Part shown: piece by piece, positions 8,817-17,004 of the stretch
How positions within the stretch are numbered: position 1 is the stretch's first letter
Layout: each line of letters opens with the position of its first letter
Origin: Mycobacterium pinniadriaticum
GTDB taxonomy: Bacteria; Actinomycetota; Actinomycetes; Mycobacteriales; Mycobacteriaceae
Assembly (NCBI RefSeq): GCF_026242045.1
Contig: NZ_JAPJDO010000024.1
Coordinates: 30,286-94,285, forward strand
DNA: 64,000 nucleotides
Reading direction: 5' to 3'
Translations under genes and position numbers: made by a program
Notes under the pieces: generated by a model
What the model saw: the letters and a program-made list of their open reading frames with translations, nothing else
What the model was told of the DNA's origin: nothing
Database searches by the model: none

Positions 8817-9425
8817 TCAGTCGGTGAGAGCCGCGGTGATGGGGCCGATGCGCAGAATCGGCTCGTCCTCATGGGCGCCCTCGGGATCGAGAAGATCGGC
8901 GGTGAAATGGGACTGCTCGGTGATCGGGACGCCGTGACGTCGCGCGAAACCACTGAAGAATGCCCGTGACGCGCGATTGCCGGGAGCCACGGTCGCTTCG
9001 ACCGTGACGGGATGGCCGTGTCGGGCCCTGCGGACCCGGTCCACGAGCGCGTCGAGCATGGTCGCCGCCAGCCCGGTCCCCTGGGCGTGTTCAGCCACCG
9101 CGACCTGCCAGACGAACAACACCTCCGGCCTGGCGGGCGGGTGGTACGCCGTGATCAATCCGCACAGCTCCCCGTCGCAATCCGCAACGATGGAGGACGC
9201 GGCAAAGTCAGTGGCGATCAGCAGGTATGCGTACGTCGAATTGACGTCGAGCACGCGGGTCGCGGCGACCAATTGCTGCATCGCGACGGCGTCGGCACCG
9301 ACCGGGCGCCGCAGGTAACGCGCCCACGGTACTCGTTGCCTGGTAGCACCCTCCGCACCAGCGGCATGCGGACTCTTCAGCCCACGATTGTCCAAAGCAT
9401 TCATAACGGGTTTGACACTCACCAC
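8817..9425 (-). CDS. ectA: diaminobutyrate acetyltransferase
   Basis: About 200-residue GNAT acetyltransferase making N-gamma-acetyl-2,4-diaminobutyrate from acetyl-CoA. The acetyl-CoA loop is visible as HAQGTGLAATMLDALVDRV, and the EctA-specific DVNSTYAYLLIATDFAASSI segment identifies the family. Two starts are possible: GTG 9425 or ATG 9404; neither has a strong ribosome site, and the first 30 residues are variable in the family. It is the first gene of ectABCD, so the operon promoter should lie in the 258-base gap up to 9683. Confidence 0.92.
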   Translation of the reverse strand: MVSVKPVMNALDNRGLKSPHAAGAEGATRQRVPWARYLRRPVGADAVAMQQLVAATRVLDVNSTYAYLLIATDFAASSIVADCDGELCGLITAYHPPARPEVLFVWQVAVAEHAQGTGLAATMLDALVDRVRRARHGHPVTVEATVAPGNRASRAFFSGFARRHGVPITEQSHFTADLLDPEGAHEDEPILRIGPITAALTD

Positions 9426-9683
9426 CGAACAAGCAATCGATCATCATCAGTTCAAGTCTTCGGCGAGGTGACCGTAGGACAGCAAAAGGTCGACGGGCAA
9501 GCGGCGAGATACGGCGACCACCTGCACATCAGCCACTCCCCACCGGCGCTACCAGTGCAGACAGCCGTCATGGAGGTTTGGCTCACAACCGGTGGCCGTT
9601 ATCAGATTGTTATCAACGAACGGTCGGCATCGGTTGCTCGAAATCAACGATTGTCGCGAATAAATCTTTGCCAACTGCTGAGG
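9426..9683 (-). promoter_or_regulatory. upstream region of ectABCD with 11-base-spaced direct repeat
   Basis: This gap precedes the ectoine operon. It holds two identical GTTATCA heptamers at 9598-9604 and 9609-9615 (plus strand), spaced by one helical turn, about 180 bases upstream of ectA. The segment is more AT-rich than its surroundings. The repeat could be a tandem activator site or part of the promoter; no clear sigma-70-like pair can be assigned. What is seen is the repeat; regulation of ect by osmotic stress is known for the family, and the link is inferred. Confidence 0.4.
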
Positions 9684-10187
9684 TCACACCGGCGGCGGAG
9701 CACCGGCAACGCGTGACGAGCCCCCGTTGCGGTCTTGCCAGAACCGGTACACCTCGACAGCGTCCTCCCGCGGCTCGTAACGCATCGGCAGCCGACGCTG
9801 CTGCCAGGGTTTGGCGAATTCGGCATAGAAGGTGTCGAACTCGAAATACTTTCGGTCGTCGACGTAGTGCGGCTGGTAGTCTTCCCTGGCGGTCAGAAAG
9901 ATGACCTCGTCCGGCGAGCAGTAGTAAAGGGCGCCAAGGCACATCGGGCACGGGTGGGCCAGCACATAGATGGTGGTCCCGAGCAGGTGTTCGGTTCCGA
10001 TTCGCACGCACGCCTCGCGGATCGCGAGTATCTCGGCGTGAGCGGTCGGATCATGGGTTTGGGCAACCCGATTCGGGCTCTCGGCCAGAACCTCACCGTC
10101 TTTGACGATGACTGTGGCGAAGGGTCTACCGCCCTCGGCGACGTTGCGTCTGGCGATGTCTATCGTGCGCGCGGCGAAATCAACCAC
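9684..10187 (-). CDS. nucleobase/nucleoside deaminase-like protein
   Basis: 167-residue zinc-dependent deaminase of the cytidine/deoxycytidylate superfamily. The zinc and proton-relay motif is T-A-H-A-E-I-L-A-I (His and catalytic Glu) and the second zinc motif is H-P-C-P-M-C-L-G-A. The C-terminal part with YFEFDTFYAEFAKPWQQRRL is reminiscent of guanine-deaminase-like members rather than tRNA adenosine deaminase. GTG 10187 begins directly at the first helix and lies 10 bases after the fucosidase stop, suggesting cotranscription. Substrate (guanine, cytosine or other base) is unsettled. Confidence 0.75.
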   Translation of the reverse strand: MVDFAARTIDIARRNVAEGGRPFATVIVKDGEVLAESPNRVAQTHDPTAHAEILAIREACVRIGTEHLLGTTIYVLAHPCPMCLGALYYCSPDEVIFLTAREDYQPHYVDDRKYFEFDTFYAEFAKPWQQRRLPMRYEPREDAVEVYRFWQDRNGGSSRVAGAPPPV

Positions 10188-10197
10188 ACATACCAGG

Positions 10198-11658
10198 CTA
10201 GACCGGTCGCGCGCGGTGGCCCAGCGTCAGCACGTAAGCCGGCGCGGCCGGTATCCGCTCGGGCAGCCGCACCCACAGCATCGAGTCCTTCACCTGCCAG
10301 TCCACCGGTTCACCGAGAGCCGGCATCCGCACCTCGGCCACCTCGCTCGCGTCGAGGCCGCGGATCCCGAACTCGGCCGTCGACACCTCCAGCAACACGG
10401 CATTGATCGCACCGTTGCGCTGGGTGAACCGAACCGCACCGCCTTGGGTCGTGGTCGTCTCCGCGATGTGCCACGGCCGGGTTCCGAAGACGGCTTCGCC
10501 GTTGCCGCGCAACCACTGTCCCAACCCACGCAGCGGGGTCAGCTGTTCACCGGGGATACGGCCGCGTTCGTCCGGGCCGATGCCGATCAGCAGGTTGCCG
10601 TTCTTGGCCACGATGTCGACGAGGGAACGGACCAGTTCGGTGGCGGTCACGATGTCTTCGGGCCGCTCGTTGCGGTTGGCGCCGAACGAGTGCCCCACCC
10701 CGCGGGTGGCTTCCCACTTCTTCTCCTGGATGGTCTCGAACCGGGTGTATTCCGGGGTGCGAATGTCGTAGTGGTGACTGGCCGGGAAGGTCAGCGACCT
10801 GCGGTCCGCAGGTATCAAGGGCCAAAAGCGTTGCACCAGAGACCCGCCCAGGCGGATCAGTGAGTCAGAGATCGCCCCTCGGTATGCGGGTGGCTGGATC
10901 CACCGGTCGTTGATCACCCCGTCCGGTACTGCGTTGTAGTACTCGGCGAACAGCGCTGCCAGATCACCGCCCGCCGGCCAGCAGATGTCGTTCCACAGCA
11001 CCGAGGGCGAATAACGCCCGATCAGCTCGCGTACGTGTTCGGTGGCGTAGTGGCGGTAGTCGGGGGTATGCGGGACGGCGAGGAGGCTGTCGGCCGGGTT
11101 CTCCAGGAGCGCATCGTTGTAGGGCCAGTCGTACCCGCCCGAGTAGTAGAGACCCATGCGCAGGCCGGCGTCGAGAACGGCGCTGCGCAGATCGCCGACG
11201 ATGTCCCGCTTCGCGCGGTAGCGGCCCTTGCGGGGATGTTCCAGCGCCGTGGGCCACAGGCAGAAACCGTCATGGTGTTTGGCGGTGAGCACCACATAAC
11301 CCGCTCCTGCATCGCGGCACACCTCGGCGATGGCCGCCATATCGGCATTCGCGGTGCCCTGGTCGAACGGGGCGACGAAGTCGTCGTAGGTGGCATCGGG
11401 TCCGTAAGTGTCGCGCTGGTGATACCAGGTGGGACTGCCCTCCAGCCGGCTGGAGTTGAGATACCACTCGGCGTAAGGGTTGTCGCGCAACAGGTCTGCG
11501 GGACCCTTGGTCGTGAGCAGCTCTTGGATGTCGGGTACCTGCGGCGCCCATCCGGGCACCGAGTACAGCCCCCAGTGCAGGAAGATCCCGAGCTTGGCAT
11601 CGTCGTACCAATCCGGCAGCGGATGCGTTCCCACCGATTCCCAGGTTGGGGCGTACAT
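10198..11658 (-). CDS. GH29 alpha-L-fucosidase
   Basis: 486-residue glycoside hydrolase family 29 protein without signal peptide, so intracellular. Family features seen: PLPDWYDDAKLGIFLHWGLY and YVVLTAKHHDGFCLWPTALE near the N-terminus, the R-x-G-L-Y-Y-S-G-G-Y-D-W active-site strand, and the probable nucleophile Asp in PSVLWNDICWP. The C-terminal part is a small beta domain (about residues 390-486). It would release L-fucose from oligosaccharides taken up by the cell. First gene of a likely pair with the deaminase-like gene; divergent from the secreted protein gene at 11688 with only 29 bases between. Confidence 0.88.
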   Translation of the reverse strand: MYAPTWESVGTHPLPDWYDDAKLGIFLHWGLYSVPGWAPQVPDIQELLTTKGPADLLRDNPYAEWYLNSSRLEGSPTWYHQRDTYGPDATYDDFVAPFDQGTANADMAAIAEVCRDAGAGYVVLTAKHHDGFCLWPTALEHPRKGRYRAKRDIVGDLRSAVLDAGLRMGLYYSGGYDWPYNDALLENPADSLLAVPHTPDYRHYATEHVRELIGRYSPSVLWNDICWPAGGDLAALFAEYYNAVPDGVINDRWIQPPAYRGAISDSLIRLGGSLVQRFWPLIPADRRSLTFPASHHYDIRTPEYTRFETIQEKKWEATRGVGHSFGANRNERPEDIVTATELVRSLVDIVAKNGNLLIGIGPDERGRIPGEQLTPLRGLGQWLRGNGEAVFGTRPWHIAETTTTQGGAVRFTQRNGAINAVLLEVSTAEFGIRGLDASEVAEVRMPALGEPVDWQVKDSMLWVRLPERIPAAPAYVLTLGHRARPV

Positions 11659-11687
11659 GGGCGCAGGGTACGCGTAGGTTGACTCCG

Positions 11688-12146
11688 ATGAGGGCGTTCG
11701 CGATCGGTATTGCCGGTTTGACCGCGGCGATGACGCTCGCGGCGCCGGCGGGCGCCGTGCCCGATATCAACTGCCGGCTGACCACTCCCGCTACCGAGGT
11801 GTCGAGTGTGGCGCAGTTGCCGACGCCGCTGACGAAACTGATCGGGCCGATCGCCGACATCGGTGCACCGTTCAACAGCACCGATAGCGTGCTGGATCCG
11901 TCCCTTCCGTTTCGGCGACTGATCCGCGCCGGCCACCGCAACGACGACTGGTTCGCCTGGTACGAACACGGCGGGATCACCTACTTCTGGCAGGCCGTCG
12001 TCGTGCGCATCGGCAGCGACAACTCGGTGACGAGCCTCGCCAACGGCGGGACGATCGGCGACACGCTGTGCGCGATCACCGACGGCGCCTTCGACGGCAC
12101 GGTTCCGCCCTACCCGCCCGGGTCCTGGGCAGCCGGCAGCTTCTGA
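11688..12146 (+). CDS. secreted hypothetical protein
   Basis: 152-residue exported protein of unknown function. Residues 1-24 form a signal peptide ending A-P-A-G-A; there is no lipobox. Two Cys residues (in DINCRLTT and GDTLCAITD) could form one disulfide. The middle has RRLIRAGHRNDDWFAWYEHG followed by a TYFWQAVVVRI strand. Start ATG 11688 is chosen because it opens the signal peptide; the ribosome site is weak. Not recognised beyond resemblance to small exported mycobacterial proteins. Confidence 0.65.
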   Translation: MRAFAIGIAGLTAAMTLAAPAGAVPDINCRLTTPATEVSSVAQLPTPLTKLIGPIADIGAPFNSTDSVLDPSLPFRRLIRAGHRNDDWFAWYEHGGITYFWQAVVVRIGSDNSVTSLANGGTIGDTLCAITDGAFDGTVPPYPPGSWAAGSF

Positions 12147-12224
12147 AATCTGATCATCGGCGAGACGTTCGGCTGACGACGCTTGGTGGCGGAGTCCCCT
12201 CTCCGAGCCACCCCCATTTTTAAG

Positions 12225-12243
12225 TTGTACACAATTTAGTTGT
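12225..12243. promoter_or_regulatory. probable OhrR operator
   Basis: Just upstream of ohrR lie TTGTACACAA (12225-12234) and the near-palindrome ACAATTTAGTTGT (12231-12243) within an AT-rich island in GC-rich DNA. ACAA/TTGT arms around an A/T core match the general form of OhrR sites known from other bacteria. The position, 18 bases before the GTG start, fits autorepression of the ohrR-ohr operon. Inference from sequence form only. Confidence 0.55.
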
Positions 12244-12260
12244 GTCCTATAGTTCTGGTC

Positions 12261-12686
12261 GTGACCACTCCCCGCCTCGACGATCAGCTGTGTTTCGCCC
12301 TGTACTCGGCGTCGCGTGCGGTCACGGCGGCCTACCGTCCCCTACTCGCGGAACTGAACCTCACCTACCCGCAGTACCTGGTGCTGCTGGTGTTGTGGGA
12401 GGAGGACCGCGCCAGCGTGGGCCGGCTCTGCCAACGGCTGCACCTCGACTCCGGCACCCTCTCACCGTTGCTCAAACGCCTGGAGGCGGTGGGGTATGTG
12501 ACCAGAGAACGATCCGCCGAGGATGAGCGGCGAGTCGACGTTCTCCTCACGCCGGCCGGTAAACGACTGCAGGACAAGGCTTCCTGCGTGCCCGAGCGGT
12601 TGCTCGCGGCATCGGAGATGAGCCTGGAAGAGATCCTCGCCCTGCGCGATGCAGTTGTACGACTGACCGACACATTGAACCAGTGA
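12261..12686 (+). CDS. ohrR: OhrR-type MarR repressor of organic peroxide resistance
   Basis: 141-residue MarR-family winged-helix repressor. The N-terminal L-C-F-A-L-Y-S-A-S-R-A segment carries the sensing Cys (residue 11) conserved in OhrR; further Cys residues at about 57 and 100 could make this a disulfide-type sensor. The DNA-binding part includes LCQRLHLDSGTLSPLLKRLE and the wing ERSAEDERRVDVLL. Organic hydroperoxide oxidises the Cys and releases DNA. GTG 12261 is taken rather than the upstream TTG because it begins the conserved TTPRLDDQLCFALY region. ohr follows 16 bases after the stop. Confidence 0.9.
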   Translation: MTTPRLDDQLCFALYSASRAVTAAYRPLLAELNLTYPQYLVLLVLWEEDRASVGRLCQRLHLDSGTLSPLLKRLEAVGYVTRERSAEDERRVDVLLTPAGKRLQDKASCVPERLLAASEMSLEEILALRDAVVRLTDTLNQ

Positions 12687-12702
12687 ACAGAAGGGAATCG
12701 AG

Positions 12703-13125
12703 ATGAACGTGCTCTACACCGCCGAAGCGCTGGCCACCGGGGAAGGCCGGGACGGCCACGGGCGAACCTCCGACGGCAAGATCGACCTCGATCTGAGCAT
12801 CCAGAAGGAGCTGGGCGGCTCCGGCGTCGGGACCAACCCCGAGCAGCTTTTCGCTGTCGGCTACGCCGCCTGCTATCACTCCGCGCTGCGCCTGGTCGCC
12901 CGCCAGGAGAAAGCCGACGTCACCGATTCGGTTGTGGGCGCGAAAGTTTCGCTGGGAAGCAACGACGCCGGCGGTTTCGTCCTGGCCGTCGAACTCGAGG
13001 TGGTGCTGCCCAACGTCGACCACGACACCGCCGTCGCGCTGGCCGACAAGGCCCATCAAGTGTGCCCGTATTCCAACGCCACGCGCGGCAACATCGACGT
13101 GAAGTTGACCGTCACCGACGACTGA
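12703..13125 (+). CDS. ohr: organic hydroperoxide resistance protein
   Basis: 140-residue Ohr/OsmC-fold thiol peroxidase that reduces organic hydroperoxides. The two catalytic Cys residues are at 57 (FAVGYAACYHSALRLVA) and 121 (HQVCPYSNATRGNIDV), in the typical Ohr contexts. N-terminus MNVLYTAEALATGEGRDG is standard. Start ATG 12703 has GAAGGGAATCGAG upstream. Forms an operon with ohrR and is expected to be induced by lipid or organic peroxides. Confidence 0.93.
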   Translation: MNVLYTAEALATGEGRDGHGRTSDGKIDLDLSIQKELGGSGVGTNPEQLFAVGYAACYHSALRLVARQEKADVTDSVVGAKVSLGSNDAGGFVLAVELEVVLPNVDHDTAVALADKAHQVCPYSNATRGNIDVKLTVTDD

Positions 13126-13128
13126 CGA

Positions 13129-13290
13129 TCACGCGGGACGCCGCGAGGACGGCTTGCCGTTCTTCTCCGCGTACATCGGCTCGTCGGCGCGGGCGAGCAA
13201 TTCGTCCATGGTTTGGGTGTCGGACGCAGGCACCGACACCAGTCCGACGCTGGCTGACAGTTCGTACGTACGGTTCCGCACCATAACGCC
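13129..13290 (-). pseudogene. C-terminal remnant of a GGDEF (diguanylate cyclase) gene
   Basis: A minus-strand stretch of about 54 codons encodes VMVRNRTYELSASVGLVSVP, then DTQTMDELLARADEPMYAEKNGKPSSRR, which is the end of a GGDEF domain (strand with A-S-V-G, then the helix L-L-A-R-A-D-x-x-M-Y-x-x-K). Nothing upstream on this strand continues the domain; coding similarity breaks at about 13290 where a different fragment on the plus strand begins. The catalytic GGDEF motif is absent. This is a truncated remnant, probably non-functional. Confidence 0.65.
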
Positions 13291-13293
13291 GGG

Positions 13294-13659
13294 ATGTCGA
13301 CCGCGCTGCCGACCCGCGGCCTGCACGCCGAGTCGACGATCGACGCGCTGCCACTCGACGCGATCCTGACGTTCGCAGAGATCACCTCGTTGCGCCTGGT
13401 GAAGATCGACGTCGAACTGTCACCGCGATGGTGGCCCGACCCGCACCTACGACCGGTAGATGTGCTGCGGCCATTCAGCAAGGCCGGTTTCAACGTGTAC
13501 AGGATGAAGAACAGTTACTCGGCGTGGCGGTATTTGTGGCCCAACCAGGTGAGTGATGCGATTCGACTGCGTGAGCCGCTCACCAGACGGGTACAGCGAC
13601 TGGACCTCGTGCTCTCGCGCCACAATGGCGACCGCCTGGCGATCGATGGGCGATCGTGA
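13294..13659 (+). pseudogene. remnant of an FkbM-type methyltransferase gene
   Basis: The 121-codon frame ends with GFNVYRMKNSYSAWRYLWPN, then RLREPLTRRVQRLDLVLSRH, as in mycobacterial FkbM-family SAM-dependent methyltransferases, and begins with LPLDAILTFAEITSLRLVKIDVE, the pre-domain and the K-I-D-V-E motif. The conserved G-A-E and following about 40 residues between these two pieces are missing, and the whole N-terminal half including the SAM-binding start is absent. It abuts the GGDEF remnant. Interpreted as a deletion-scarred pseudogene. Confidence 0.6.
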
Positions 13660-13729
13660 TCGGGCGGGCAGACCCGGCGTTCCCGCGGATTCTGCCCGCA
13701 TCGATCACTCCGCTGGTCACCGGCAGTGA

Positions 13730-14017
13730 CTATTTGTCTGCATCATCCGAGCCCAATGCCCGGTCAGCACTGCGAATAAGGTTGCGGTTGAACTGATATT
13801 GCGCAGTGACGAGCTTGTCCGCAAGCTCGATCGCGGCGTCGACGAGCTTTGTGCGCAGCGGTTGCAGCGCCTCGGGCACGGCCTCGTTGACGGTCTGGCG
13901 GAAGATCCGCAGGGCATCGGCCGCAGCATTCTGGCCCACCTTGGCCGATTCGTGTACTTCCTCGAGAAGTTCGCCGGCGGGTGATGGATCAGTACGCGCA
14001 TCGCTGACGTCGGGCAT
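13730..14017 (-). CDS. small helical conserved hypothetical protein
   Basis: 95-residue, almost wholly alpha-helical protein. After an acidic start (MPDVSDARTDPSPAGELLEE) come two amphipathic helices (VGQNAAADALRIFRQTVNEA and LRTKLVDAAIELADKLVTAQ) and a charged end. No signal, no membrane span, no Cys. The heptad-like spacing suggests coiled-coil association, somewhat like phasin or granule-associated small proteins, but this is only a resemblance. AGAGAGGACCTGAT precedes the ATG, a good ribosome site. Confidence 0.6.
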   Translation of the reverse strand: MPDVSDARTDPSPAGELLEEVHESAKVGQNAAADALRIFRQTVNEAVPEALQPLRTKLVDAAIELADKLVTAQYQFNRNLIRSADRALGSDDADK

Positions 14018-14277
14018 ATCAGGTCCTCTCTACAAGTTGGATGACTACTGCCACAAACGCTATTGCGCACCCGCGCTCAGCCCTATGGACGAAGGTCCCG
14101 AAGCGGGCGGAAGAAAGTCGTCGGCTGCCAGGACCACCCCTTGGATGCTGGCGATTGACCTCTGGCCGATCTCCGGCCAATCTCCACGGAACCTCCAAGC
14201 CGCGACCGCGCCGTTCGGCCACCCTCGAAGTCATCAGTTCACGAGCCCGACGGCTCCCCCGCACAGGAGGCTTCACG

Positions 14278-14601
14278 ATGACAACGAACCACAATCTCAA
14301 GTATCACCTGGCACTGACCGCTGCCGGCGCGCTCGCGGCGCTCGGGATGCTGGTCAGCCTGGCCAGCCCGGCTCAGGCCGAGTCGGCGGCGGTCACGATC
14401 GGGCAGTTGGAGGCGCAGGGGTTCGACGTCAAGGTCGACCGGATCGGCTCAGCGCCGCTGGATCAGTGCACTGTCACCAGCGTGCGCAATCCACAGGATC
14501 AAACCCAATTCGTGGAGCTCGACCGCGGTCGTGGCCGTGACATCCTGGTACCGATCGTGGTGAACCGCACGATCACAGTGTCGCTGAACTGCTCCCGCTG
14601 A
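14278..14601 (+). CDS. small secreted protein
   Basis: 107-residue exported protein. ATG 14278 with CAGGAGG 8 bases before opens a signal peptide (about residues 1-38, ending ASPAQAESAA). The mature part begins with AVTIGQLEAQGFDVKVDRIG and includes two Cys (DQCTVTSVRN and SLNCSR) that may form a disulfide. This pattern (Q-L-x-x-Q-G-[FY]-x-V, D-C-x-V) recurs in small secreted mycobacterial proteins of unknown function. The longer upstream frame is rejected since it lacks codon structure and a ribosome site. Confidence 0.7.
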   Translation: MTTNHNLKYHLALTAAGALAALGMLVSLASPAQAESAAVTIGQLEAQGFDVKVDRIGSAPLDQCTVTSVRNPQDQTQFVELDRGRGRDILVPIVVNRTITVSLNCSR

Positions 14602-14670
14602 CATCGACGGCTACCTATCAGACCGAACAGATGGTGGTGATCGGCAGCGGCCTGATCGGGCCGTTGCCGA

Positions 14671-16608
14671 TCATCGACGCACGTCTTGGGGCACCATCCC
14701 CGGCGTTCCCGCCGTGATCACCGCGCGACTCCGTTCCGCCACAATGGGAATCGGCATCTTGACCCGCCACCGGTCGTAACTGAGGAATCCGTTGACCTCA
14801 TTCTCGACATCGGTGGTCTGGGTGTAGACCGCACCGGACAGGCCGTCTCTTCGGACGATCTCCTCCAGCGCCCGGCTGACTTCCACATATCGATCGGTCA
14901 GGCGCACCGGGTCGTTGGCCATCTCGTAGGCCTGTGGCCGTCCTGGCCACCGGTTCTTGTCGAGCACCAGCCCCAATCCGCCGTATTCGCCGTCGACCGT
15001 CACCCGCTTGTCGACGGGCACGGGACCTCGCTGGTGCGCCTTCGAACGGTTGTTGAGCAGCTTGGGCCGGCCGGGACCCACGTAGGTGTGATCGTCGTAG
15101 ATGTCGCCGGCCCTGGTGTCCCCGCGCGACTTGCAGCAGTTCACTCCACTGTTGGCATCCACCATGCGCGTCGGGTCGGCGGTCTTGACCACACCGGCGA
15201 TTCGCGCAGTATCGAATTCGCTCCAGCCTTCGTTGAACGGCACCCAGCCCACGATCGATGTCACACTGCGCAGCTGGTCGATCATGGCCAGCAATTCCTT
15301 CTGGAAATTGGCCTTGGCTGCCGGGGCCGGCTCCGGCGCGGGGCCCACCGGAATATCGAGCGACACATCGAGCGAGGGCATGTCCTGCCACACCATCAGG
15401 CCCAGCTTGTCCGCCCAGTAGTACCACCGCGCCGGTTCGACCTTGCCGTGCTTGCGCACGAAGTTCATCCCCAGTTCCTTGATCCGGAGGAGGTCGGACT
15501 TCAACGCGCCGTCGGTGGGCGCGGTGTAGATCCCGTCCGGCCAGTAGCCCTGGTCCAGCGGGCCGTGCAAGAAAGTGATCCTGCCGTTCAACGCGATTCG
15601 CGGCCGGCCCTGCGCGTCGGGAACCGTCCCGATCGTGCGCAACCCGGCGTAGCTGGAAACCGCATCCACCACCTTTCCCGACGGGTCGACCAGCGCGACC
15701 TTGAGGTCGTACAGATGCGGATCGTCGGGAGTCCACACGCGCGGAGCGGGGATGGGCAGTCGGATGGTGTCACCCGCACCCGCCGACCCGACCGCCACGA
15801 CGCGGCCACCGGGCTCGGCGACGAACACCACGGCGCGCTGACCCCTGGTTCCGGCCACCCGGGGCGTGACCGACATGCTCGTCAGATCCGTGGCGATGTC
15901 GAGCTTGTCGATGTAGGCGGCGTGCACCGGTTCCATCCACACCGTCTGCCAGATTCCAGATGCGCCCGTATAGAACAGCCCCTCGGGTTTGTTGCGCTGC
16001 TTCCCGACCGGAAAGGGGTTGGCCTCGTTGCGATCTCGGACCCGCACCGTGATCTCCTGGGCCCCCGGCCACCGCAGCGCCTCGGTGATGTCGGCACTGA
16101 ATCCGGTGTAACCGCCGTTATGGTGGGCCACCTCTTTGTTGTTCACCCACACGGTGGCGACCTGATCCACGGCACCGAAGTGCAACAGCACGTGCCGGCC
16201 GACCCAATTGCTCGGTAGCTTGACCACCTTGCGATACCACATCTCGTCGTCATGGCGCTCGATGCCGGACAGGGCCGACTCGACGGGGTACGGGACCAGG
16301 ATCTGCTCGCGGTAAGCGCTTGGTGGCGGCGGAGCGGGCAGGACAGTGCCCGTGGACCTACCCAGATAGCCCCACACCCCGTTGAGGTTCAGCCAGGCGC
16401 TGCGCGCCATCTGCGGTCGCGGGTAATTCGGCAACGCGTTCTCCGGCCCCACCAGCTTCGTCCACGGAGTGGGCAGAAGCGCGGCCTTCGGATGCCACAT
16501 CACCACCGCGTTCGCCGACGGGCTTGCGATGGTCGCGAAAGCCAGAAGCGTCAATGTGACTGCGGCGGCGGCGCGGCCAGCCCAGAGGCGACCACGCGGC
16601 GGCGACAC
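14671..16608 (-). CDS. secreted GH2-family glycoside hydrolase
   Basis: 645-residue GH2-type enzyme (beta-galactosidase/glucuronidase/mannosidase group). Residues about 1-35 are a signal peptide. Then a jelly-roll sugar-binding domain (ARSAWLNLNGVWGYLGRS, MWYRKVVKLPSNWVGRHVLL), an immunoglobulin-like domain, and a TIM barrel (FVRKHGKVEPARWYYWADKL, MVWQDMPSLD) with the acid/base Glu in VGWVPFNEGWSEFDT and a candidate nucleophile Glu in TVDGEYGGLG. Substrate not predictable. Start is uncertain between GTG 16608 and TTG 16623; the latter has GGGGGGAAATC close upstream. The 5' end to 16785 stays open but is low-complexity and basic. Confidence 0.78.
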   Translation of the reverse strand: MSPPRGRLWAGRAAAAVTLTLLAFATIASPSANAVVMWHPKAALLPTPWTKLVGPENALPNYPRPQMARSAWLNLNGVWGYLGRSTGTVLPAPPPPSAYREQILVPYPVESALSGIERHDDEMWYRKVVKLPSNWVGRHVLLHFGAVDQVATVWVNNKEVAHHNGGYTGFSADITEALRWPGAQEITVRVRDRNEANPFPVGKQRNKPEGLFYTGASGIWQTVWMEPVHAAYIDKLDIATDLTSMSVTPRVAGTRGQRAVVFVAEPGGRVVAVGSAGAGDTIRLPIPAPRVWTPDDPHLYDLKVALVDPSGKVVDAVSSYAGLRTIGTVPDAQGRPRIALNGRITFLHGPLDQGYWPDGIYTAPTDGALKSDLLRIKELGMNFVRKHGKVEPARWYYWADKLGLMVWQDMPSLDVSLDIPVGPAPEPAPAAKANFQKELLAMIDQLRSVTSIVGWVPFNEGWSEFDTARIAGVVKTADPTRMVDANSGVNCCKSRGDTRAGDIYDDHTYVGPGRPKLLNNRSKAHQRGPVPVDKRVTVDGEYGGLGLVLDKNRWPGRPQAYEMANDPVRLTDRYVEVSRALEEIVRRDGLSGAVYTQTTDVENEVNGFLSYDRWRVKMPIPIVAERSRAVITAGTPGMVPQDVRR

Positions 16609-17004
16609 ACGGTCATCCGGCAAGATTTCCCCCCGCGCTAGAGACCAACCACGGCGCACGCGCCCTTGCGGACGACCGTTTTCCTGCACAGCAAACGATT
16701 CGATCCAGTCGCGGCACGAAGAGGTCCGGCGGCACTCGGCGGGTTGACGCGAGGCTGACCGGGAAGAAGCGATTGCCGTAGGCACTTTAGCCCGCCGGTA
16801 CCGGGTTCGCCCAGCATCGTTCAGCGTGTTTCACGCAGCAATCTTCCAGTCGTGGAACTGGCCCGGACGCGTCCTGCGCTGCAGGAGTCCCCCGCCCCCG
16901 GGGCCTCGGCATTCGTTGCGCGGGCTCGCACGTCGCCCACGGTTGCCAGCAAATGCCTCACGGCGCGCCGCCGCCGGGCAGGTCTGATGTGGCACCATCG
17001 CCAC

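Noticed and set aside
14686..16218. 510-codon open frame antisense to the GH2 gene
   Set aside because: Low-complexity charged translation and no ribosome site; the opposite strand carries clear GH2 motifs.
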